Program-made: the position numbers and the translations under genes
Shown here: one piece after another, positions 55,331 through 64,000 of the stretch
Position numbering within the stretch: position 1 is the stretch's first letter
Layout of the letters: each line of letters starts with the position of its first letter
The notes under the pieces: model-generated
Told to the model about the DNA's origin: nothing
Seen by the model: only the letters and a program-made list of their open reading frames with translations
Database searches by the model: none
DNA from: Serripes groenlandicus
Lineage: Eukaryota > Mollusca > Bivalvia > Cardiida > Cardiidae
Direction of reading: 5' to 3'
Assembly: GCA_031761405.1 (NCBI GenBank)
Contig: JASEVX010000003.1
Location: forward strand, 19,372,349 to 19,436,348
DNA length: 64,000 nucleotides

Positions 55331-56351
55331 TCTTTGAACATTAATGAATTTCTATTACATTAGGGAGCGATATAGGCAGGACAGTTTTATACAAAATATT
55401 CCATAATTTTTATTTTTAGAATTCATAAACTCTGCTCAAATCAAATGACTCGAGAGTTTACTGTGAGATAATGGGATAATACACAGCCCCCATAAACCAT
55501 ACATTTTGGGTTGATGAGATAATATACTGGATTAATTCTCTAAATTGTATTTGTACTGTTGAATAACATTCATATTTTCTACATCACAGACGTCACTTCC
55601 ATATAAAAGAAGAGGAGCAATCATTAAATCCAAAACATATAAATGCGATTGTAAACCTACTGGGAGACAATGTTTTCCAGATTTCTGAATCACAGCGAAC
55701 ATGGCTCAACAAGACTGTTCAAAAAGCATTTCTTTGGTTTTAGTAAAGTTACCATTGTAATTGAAATGTATGGTAATGTATAAGAAGATATTAACAAGCT
55801 TTAATTTATTGTGACTGTAAAACAGTTCTGTTGCATCATGTTTTGGTTTACTTTTTGAAAATATAGCAACTTCTTTTAACTTCATTAACTTTAATGAGAT
55901 CCTAATCATGAATTACATCTAGTTCTCTTTGTAAGTCAGCTGGGCTTTCAGCTGGGCTTTCAGCTAATAAGATTGTATCACTTGCATATAACAGGAGAAC
56001 AATTTATCGGCATGTATACATACAATTAATCACTACTAAGACGATTTAAGGTAACATTGGACAGCTAACCCTTCGTACTTTACTGACACAAGCTGAGACA
56101 ATTCATTCGAAAAATATTGATAGCAAACCAGGGGATAAATGTTCACACTGACGTATACCAGAATGACTACATAAGAAGTCAGACAATGAAGTTGCGGTTT
56201 AACACATTACATGGCTTTACTATACATATTATAGCTCTAGCTTCTATTGACACCTGTTTCGATTTCCACTGATAATGATCAATGACTGTTTTTGGGGATG
56301 TGAAGGTTCTCAAATGCACGGAATAATTTCTTTTCAGCACCAATATAAAAG

Positions 56352-56640
56352 TCAACAAGTATCTAGTAACTTTAAATAGTAATTTATTTTAGTACTGAGA
56401 GCATTAGTAAAATGTAAATCAAAACAACTGTAACATGTGATGCTTATGTAAAAATTGAGGTCCAGTTCATCTGCATTATTCTCATAGATTGGTAAAATAA
56501 TACCGTGACTCCACAATTTAGGAAAAGAACCGGAATCCAACACAACGTTAAATAGTTTACAAGTAAGAGAAACAAATGTATCTTTATCATTCAACAATAA
56601 CAAAAGTGGATGGATTTTATTCTTCTACTAACTCGTATTT
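56352..56640 (-). pseudogene. Non-LTR reverse transcriptase fragment
   Basis: The minus frame reads LFNVVLDSGSFPKLWSHGII then LPIYENNADELDLNFYISIT, with the order (F)P..W..G.I.PI(Y/F).N...D..N(Y/F)..I characteristic of the reverse transcriptase N-terminal region of LINEs. No catalytic FADD block follows. Shared with 11130-11560 (there partly deleted). Confidence 0.6.
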
Positions 56641-56852
56641 ATTTCTTTTAAATCCTCTGAAGTAAATTAAGCGTTTAACATATGTATCATTGCAGAGACA
56701 TATACATACATATGTGTCTCTGATAATTGTTACCATGCAAATTATCAAAATAGATGATATTATCAAAATCAACATTTTCATTTACAGTCTCATTTAGTTC
56801 TTAAAATGATCATACGTAAAATGCTTCACAAGTAATGTTCTTCACAGATTAC

Positions 56853-59800
56853 ACACACTAGACACTTTGTTCCGACTGGAGTTCGCAAGACAATTTTGTT
56901 TATCTTACTTCACTAAATAAGTGGTTGGTAAACTTAAAAAACAACCAAATTATTAATCAAGACTAACGTATCTTAAGTATGATAAAGTTAAAACATTATA
57001 TTATATAGTATTGTGGTATTATTGGTATTTTGGGTTGGACAAGAGACCCGGAGATAAGCAATATCATCTATTGAAACCTTCCAAAATCCCTTATGTAAGT
57101 CTGCATTGCCAGGAAGATATTTGAGTTCTCATCAACACTCAGATGATTTGAACCATATCGTAAAATATTCAAGTTTAATGGGTGGTATATTCTAAGCTGT
57201 CGAAATAGCAGAATTAGTTGTTGGTAAAATCTATGACATCTAAAAAAGAAATGTTCACAGTCTTCTAAGCCATAACCACAAACGCACATTCCGTTGTCGC
57301 ATAGATGGTTATTGTACAGGTCAACTTTTAAGTAACTGCATTTATTGCGAAGACGCGTGTGTATTAGTGAAAATTTGCGTTTACCTATAGAGTAGTACTT
57401 GGGAACATCTTCTTTAATTTGGACTTAAAGGCTGACAGAGAAGTTATGGATGTTATGTTCTCGGCTAGTTCATTCCACAAAGATACAGATGAAGGGACAA
57501 ATAAACTGGCCAATAACTGTTCTTCTAGCAATTACTTCTATATTAGACGCATTTCGCAGTGGATATTCAGTTCGATTACCAACTTGTGATGGACATTTTT
57601 TACTAAATAGTTGGGAGTAAGATCATGGATAATTTTAAATGTTAAAATAATTTTTTAGTACTTTCTTCGATCAGATAATTATAGCCACCCAATTTCCTTG
57701 TATACATTAATAAGAGAAATTGATCTGGTTACACTAGTGGCAATTCTTGCTGCTTCATTTCATATTTTGTCTAGTGAATCTTGTTTAGTTTTCGTGCAGT
57801 TGGTCCAAACCACAAAAGCATATTCCAAAAGTGGTCGGAGAAAAGAAATATAAATTTGATTAAGTGAATCTCTGCTTAGTCTGAATTTAAGTGCTCTCAT
57901 CACACGCAAAACGTTTGAAGCTGATTTAGTGAATTTGTGTATGTAGGCTTTCCATTTAGCATTGCTACTAAGTGTTAAACCTAAGTGTTTATGGCTATCA
58001 ACAAATTCTATTACTACATTGTCAGAAAAAAGTCTTGGAAAAGGAACAGCCTTGTTAATAAACAACATGGCCACAGTTTTAGACGGATTAAAAGAAACTA
58101 ACCATTGCTTAGCCCAAGTAGAAAGCATTACTAGGTCATGGTTTAAAATGCCTTCAGTATCATTCATGTTAGTTGCACAACATGTCATTGATGTATCATC
58201 AGCAAACAGTCGTGATATGCTAAGTATGTTGGCAGTTATATCGTTAACATAAACAAGGAATATTAAGTTCCTAGAACACAGCCTTGAGGAACCACAGCAT
58301 TTATAGTTAGTGGCATAGATTTGGCATTGCCTACAACTACAAATTGTTGTCGGTACAAAAGTAATTTTCAATCCAGTCTAAAAGTGGTCCATCAATTCCA
58401 TTCTGTTTTAATTTAAATAGCAATCATTTGTGCCAAACGCAATCAAAGGCTTTGGATATATCACAGAATACCATACAGCTATTTTCTTGAGCATCAATGG
58501 ACGAAACGATTTGATGGTATATGTCAATCAACTGATAAGCTGTTGCGTGACCTTTTAGAAACCCAGACTGGAGTGGCTGAATTAGGTGATTTGACTGAAT
58601 ATGGTTGTAAACTTGTTTGTATACACATCTTTCAAATATTTTACCTACACAACTCAATAATGAGACTGGACGATAATTCCCGAAAGAAGACGGGTCTCCT
58701 TTCTTATATAAAGGTAGAACATTTGATTGTTTCCATTGAAAAGGGAATATTTCAGATTCAAGCGATTTATTAAACAGCATACACAAAGGTTTATAAATTG
58801 AAATATTTGTTGCTTTTAGTAATTTGTGACTAATTAAATCAGTCCCAACTGCTTTATTAGGCTGTATAGTACTGATAATATATTTTATATCTTGAACACT
58901 TACTCTGATATTTGTGAGTTTAGTTTGCGATATTTCCACAAATCCGGGCAAATCTGTTTTAGAGTCATCAACAGTTGATATAGAAGCAAACTAATTATTC
59001 AAAGAATTGGCTTTTTCTTTATCTGAGTAAATCAATATCTCGACATTATTGTCTGTTGTCTTTGAAATAGGTATGGAATTCGAAATAAAGTTACCCTTTA
59101 TTAAATTTCGCAAACAAAACCAATACGTTTTAGAGTCTTTAATTAGATTACTTGATAGAGATATTGCAGAAGTATCGTTGTTTTGCTGATTTAATAAGAT
59201 TGTTAACTTGATTAGGTAGTTTTGTTTATATTTTAACCAATCAGAGGGCTGTTTGAGTTTTACTGCAAGCGATTTTTGCCTATCCCGTTTCCTGAAAAAT
59301 CTTCTTATTTCATAATCGTACCATGGTTGGTCAATAGGGCGCATGCCAACTTCTTTCGATGGTATGCAACGAGTCATGAGATAAAGTTGTGGTAAATTGT
59401 TTACAAGCGTTATCAGTATTTAGAGAAGTTATAAAGTCCTAGTTGTGATTTCCAATTAAACTATTAAGTTCTTCAAAGTCAGCTCGGTCGTAATACCACA
59501 CCTTCCTTTTTGTTTACAAGAATCTATGATTTTACTAAATTAAATGGAGACACTAGTCGCTTTATGGTCACTAATGTTCCCCCCTAACATCGATTGTATC
59601 CGAGTCAAACACAGATAATGGTTCAGAAACAAGAATGGGATTTAATAAAGAACGTTATGTTCAGTTATACGAGTTGGTTTATTTATAACGGTACGAAGTT
59701 TATTAATATACATGATGCTGTTGTACACAACACAAAAGAAGATGTACGATACTTCACTTCAACCCAAATTGAAAGAACAGCATCCATTTCTAAATATAAC

Positions 59801-60020
59801 CGTCTTTTTGAGTGTAGAAAATCGGAAACATACACTGTCAAACCACCAGAATGAGATGTGAGATCACGTCTGTACATTATGCGGTTACGACCATCAAATA
59901 TCAAGTCGGAATATAATGCATTATTATCTAGGTGAGTTCCAGTAAAACACAACATTTCAAGATCTGAAAAAAGATCAGATATGAAGCTAAGTTTGTTTCG
60001 AATGCTACGTATATTCAGGT
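56853..60020 (-). pseudogene. 5'-truncated, broken LINE (CR1/Jockey-like non-LTR retrotransposon)
   Basis: On the minus strand from 60020 downwards: an endonuclease start (NIRSIRNKLSFISDLF, LCFTGTHLD, 60015-59690), a linker (59377-58991), reverse transcriptase N-terminal blocks (NKAVGTDLISHKLL, NYRPVSLLSCVGKIFERCVY, QSGFLKGHATAYQLIDIY, FCDISKAFDCVWHK; 58951-58424), then SRLFADDTSMTC with the catalytic Asp pair and HLGLTLSSNAKW (58371-57760), and a C-terminal cysteine/histidine motif CVCGYGLEDCEHFFFRC (57289-57235). Four or more frame breaks or stops. ORF1 is absent, so it is truncated. The site in copy 1 of the segmental duplication (near 11545) lacks it, so it arrived after the duplication. 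Confidence 0.8.
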
Positions 60021-63000
60021 GTTATATTGACGTGTCATGTGGTTATTGGGAACAAGGCGTTACGAAGTGAAGCCGAGCGCACGAGTACAGTAAGCCCTTT
60101 GATGCAGCCCAATATACGAGGGTACCATAGACCGACAGAGAATAAGCCGCTCGTGTACGGTTGGATGTTGACCAAGGGATGTGTTTCGATCGACCCAAAT
60201 GAAGGCTGGGACAATAACAATATGATTAAAATAAAATTTGACTTTTGATTAAGACTGTGTTTGGATACTCGTAAAAGACGTGAGTAACCGTTTTGTTCTG
60301 GTATTGAGAATATTGCAATGGCATAATTTTAAGAAAAAGTATATACAAATCAATTTGTAAAAACATTGCGATTGCAATGGTAGGATGGTAGGATATGTTT
60401 CTTATGTTGGTAAGATAAGTGACGAATAATTTTTGTTGTTGGTATGTTGTGAGTAGCTTTTGTAATTGTAATACGTACTTATATTGCATACAATATTGTT
60501 TTCATTAAGTAATTCAATGTTGAAATAGGTATGGTTCGAATCATCAAGTTGCTGTGTGATTGGTAATGTGAGAAAGAAAGTTATTTTACATTTGAGTAGG
60601 CTCGATAGCAGGTCAAGGTTTGGTGGGCAGTATGTTATTACTGGTGCATGTTTGTTTGCATTGTGAATTGATTAGTTCGACCCATGTTTGGAGACCTTTT
60701 GACTGCTATTTCGGAGTTGGTGAGTTGCAATGCATGCACGCTTTGTTATGCGTGTCAAGTCGTGGATTATAATTTAAGTTAGTTTTGTTGAAAATGACGG
60801 GTAATTGTCGCAAATGACAGCATGATGGAATTTCGTGTATAGTTGTACTAGCTATGTTACTAAAGAGGTCAATGGGGGGATATCATTTTGGTTGTAAACA
60901 CGTGGGGTTGTTTACTGGTGTGTATGTGAGAATGTGAAGTAGAAATATATTGATTCCACGGTGTGTGGTGTACAGAGTGCAACTGGATATTTGAACAAGA
61001 ATGTGTGCTTGCTGATACATATAGGTACTTTTTCGGTGTTTTCCTGTATTGTTGTATGTCAAATGTATAATTTCATGATGTCGGATTAGTTTGCCAAGAC
61101 GAAGTTAAAAAGGGCAAATTTGTATAGTGATGGAATACAAGATATATGGTGTAGAATATTATTCGTATTGGTAGGAATATTCTGTATATGAAGGAAACGA
61201 ATGTAGGCTAACTAAAATGGCTTTACAAAGAAAAGAAATTGTTTTGGACTGACAATGATGAGCAATATCAATAGCATGTCCAGGGACCTCAAGTCTGGAA
61301 AATAATTAACTATGTGGCACGGTAGAAAGGGTTATGTCTTTTTGTGATCCCGTTCATTGGGTAGTGTAATTTGGTTGATTATCTAAAGTAGCTCATTTAT
61401 TGATGTGACTGATGTTGATCTGTCGCTTTTTCATTAATGTTGGTAGACATATATGAAAAGTTGACGAACTTACGATATGATTTATCATATGTTGGGTTCA
61501 TGACTAGTGCTAAATAATTGGGCGAAATATTCCATATGATATCTTAATTATATGTACGCAACAAAGTGAATTTAATCTAGGGGAATGATGCGTCTCCTAA
61601 TAGACGTCGTGCCATGTCAGAAGAGGTCCTATGAGGGAAATGAATGTATAGCCATGCAACAATTTTCAACCAAGTAAACGGTTACATCCACGTTTGAATG
61701 ATTACATTTTCTATATGTACTTGTTGTTATCATATATTGTTGTATCTATAGAGTATATATATATGTGTTTTTCGGGCACGTGAAATTTAATGATATCAGT
61801 TAAGCTAACACGTCTCGATTGGGAGGGGAAAATAAGGTGAAATGTTAATTAATCAAACTTGTATAAAGTGGAAAAAGTAAATTCTAAATTCCCATTAATC
61901 ACAGAGATGAATCTACAAATGTGGTCCGAGGCAACAAAGGATTGATATTACAATACATCCGCCGTTAGGAATAATTCATCTAAATAGTTATTGTAGCGCC
62001 CATCATTGACAATGAAATTGTGTCTTTGATTACGGGCACGGGACTAAGCAAACTTAATGAATATTCAGATCCTATCATAAAGATGTTTGGGCAAATTACC
62101 CTCTAATTAATCTTGTAAAGAAAGAATATGAACAATTTCCTATTAATAAAAATAGGACATCAATTCAGATGAATACATGTGTGTCACATCTGAAAACCGG
62201 GAGTTGTCATACTATTTGTTTTCATTTGCATACTTGTAGTCATCAAACAAAGAAGTTTCTGTGGTATGGTGTATGAATACAACTGGGACATCTGTTGTTG
62301 TTATCAATATGTGTCTAGTTACCCCTCATGCACATCGCAATGTATATTGTATTTGTTTAAGTATTGCAGTCAATAAGTGATTTTAGGGAAACGGAGGCAA
62401 ACATCAACAGTTGGCCTTCACGTTACTCTCGTTTATTGAAGATGTTTGTTTAGTCTCAAGACAAAAATCATTTTAACAGGGGAAGATAAATGTAACGTTA
62501 CGGCTCGAACTACGATGAATTAATGAATAAATTATATTGGAAGATAGTAAATGCTCGATGGTTTCCTTATTAATATTGGTCATAGTTCTGTATTGGGAGG
62601 AGTCAATGTTGACCTCTCCAATATGAAGCTAGGTCAATAAAGAGAGTTATGAATATGTAAACAGGGCAGTATTTAAATATGGCCCAGAGCCGCTTCAGGG
62701 AGAGAGAGAAATATATCTAGGAGACAAGGCAGAAGATAGAGAGAGGAGGGAGCGGGTGTTATAACTACATCATGTAGAGGGGCTGCCGAGATCACTCTTG
62801 GGCGAGAATGAGGGTCAATAGTGGAGAGATAGATCCAGATGGGTCCTCTCTGCGGGGACCAGAAGGGAAGATATGGTATTAGAAATGATGTCGCGCAGAG
62901 ATTATTGCCACTTTGGGCTAATGGAACATTTACTCAAATATCTTGGTAAAAGGAGGAGCGACTAAAATGACTATTGGTGTTGTTAGATGTTCGATGTGTC

Positions 63001-63140
63001 AGTGTCGTATTATGTGTGAGAAGTAAATATTAAATAGTATGTTAGTCACATAGACTTGTTGAACTTTATTATTAAATATTTTAAAAACGCATCGCGAAGT
63101 ACTAAGAGTCATACGAAAACGGGCCAAAGATAAAACGATA
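60020..63140. other. Long stretch with G/T-rich plus strand, no gene recognised
   Basis: From about 60250 to 63000 the plus strand is visibly richer in G and T than in C and A, unlike neighbouring regions. 62640-62900 looks promoter- or LTR-like: aataaagag at 62637, the TATA-like tatttaaatatgg at 62670, then a purine-rich gggagagagagaaat tract. No coding frame and no paired repeat were found, so a solo LTR or a transcribed non-coding region are only possibilities. Confidence 0.35.
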
Positions 63141-63545
63141 ACATTACAGCTTCGATGAATTGCAATATTTTTATGTTTTACTTCATTGACAGACAAGGAA
63201 TAATACACGTAATAATACACGTAATCACAATCCCTTTTTAATTGAACTAAACAATTATAACTGATAATATCTTACTAATGGAATTAAAATCGCCAAAATT
63301 ACATACGATGTACCACTTTACTGTGATCAGACGTCAATAATATTGCTCTCTAAAGTATTAAAGATACCCCTTTTACTATATCGAGATCCTTCTGGTTGGG
63401 CATAAACCATGGCAAAATATTATCAGAGTTTAATTCACAAATAAAGCTCATGACTTAAGTCTAAAACTTCAATTTCAGACAACAACTTGTGTTTTTTTTA
63501 TGAAAATACTGAGCCCCAGATTTACTTTGGAAATTCTCACGGTGT
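63140..63545. repeat. Distal block of segmental duplication, copy 2
   Basis: atcgccaaaattacatacga, ctttactgtgatcagacgtc, tatatcgagatccttctgg and catgacttaagtctaaa match 13960-14200. The block marks the far end of the collinear match. Confidence 0.7.
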
Positions 63546-64000
63546 TTTCCTTTTAATTTATTGTGAAGTAGTAAGTCAAACACAGGGCTGCTGGTTCCGA
63601 AATATAAGTTATTATAATACCTATGGCGTAGTATTTGATCGGGCTGTCCCTGACTGCAAAGCCATTCGACTGACACGAACGTCTTCAACCTACAAGCAAA
63701 GCTCCCTGACTGAAGTTATTTATACTAGCAGATTGATTGTAACACCAAATCAAACGTCCATCAAGTCTCAATGTGTGTGTATTGTTATTGACAGTTTACT
63801 ACGTGACTCTCTTATAATTGACCAAGTCATGAAAAATGAGCCATTATGAGGTCATAATTTCACAGTATAACCATCCATGACAGGAGGATAGTCAAAGAAA
63901 TCCAATCTACTTATAATTACATGTACTATATAACACTGTTTTTCAAACTTAATATATTCTTAGAACTTTAACTTGGAGCAAAGTCAACAAACATGTACAT
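63545..64000. other. End of window, no gene supported
   Basis: Frames of 120 (plus) and 75 (minus) codons overlap here but neither has recognisable features. Confidence 0.35.

Larger units (their letters stand above)
51190..63545 (+). repeat. Segmental duplication, copy 2 (expanded by insertions)
   Basis: Collinear with 9662-14200. Insertions relative to copy 1: repeat X (51486-52965), a TTAA-MITE (53049-53260), probably a SINE (near 54275-54530), a LINE (56853-60020) and the 60.2-63.1 kb stretch. Boundaries by eye. Confidence 0.72.

Noticed and set aside
56853..60020. Intact LINE
   Set aside because: Several frame breaks, no ORF1 and truncated endonuclease.

Overview
This is eukaryotic, intron-rich, AT-rich DNA, most likely from a bivalve mollusc. 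The grounds are animal-type splice sites in a metazoan kinase gene, tRNA-derived SINEs ending in 'TTTAACGCCG', and abundant dispersed repeats with termini like 'CTCACCTGAGCACGAAGTGCTC', which I associate with bivalve genomes. The assignment is by pattern recognition, not by search. No bacterial operons, CRISPR arrays or functional RNA genes were seen.

The only clear host gene is the 5' half of a ribosomal protein S6 kinase (p70 S6K / RPS6KB family) on the minus strand. Seven coding exons between 9692 and 466 encode residues 1 to about 209: TOS-like motif, glycine loop, catalytic lysine, alpha-C glutamate and the YRDLKPEN loop. The rest of the gene lies beyond base 1. Its introns are filled with hairpin-forming MITEs flanked by TTAA and with SINEs. 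The promoter side holds a perfect CRE and a perfect GTCACGTGAC E-box.

The upstream side of S6K (about 9662-14200) has a collinear second copy at about 51190-63545. That copy contains the S6K promoter and a fragment of exon 1 whose start codon is lost, and it has been expanded by later insertions. The pair acts as a natural before/after record: one MITE at 53049-53260 has its exact empty TTAA site in the first copy.

The centre of the window (about 33.3-43.4 kb) is a stack of nested transposons. A repeat called X here (other copies at 1279-2500 and 51486-52965) was hit by a MULE-type DNA transposon (33619-43308, 8-bp duplication TTTTATAC). That in turn was hit by a 7,880-bp Ty3/gypsy-type LTR retrotransposon (34995-42874, 5-bp duplication AATTA). 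The retrotransposon has 1,332-bp LTRs that look almost identical, a tRNA-Leu-like primer site, and one uninterrupted 1,519-codon gag-pol frame. Its integrase lies BEFORE reverse transcriptase, the unusual Gmr1-like order.

The remainder is mobile and repetitive DNA. It includes tandem arrays at 16.3, 17.3, 19.4 and 21.1 kb; Helitron-like repeats with internal tandem units at 10.4, 19.4-20.0, 22.3, 25.8, 27.4, 43.7-46.0 and 54.6 kb; a decayed DDE_Tnp_4 (Harbinger-like) transposase fragment at 29.6 kb; a 5'-truncated, broken LINE at 56.9-60.0 kb; and several long stretches where no gene is visible.
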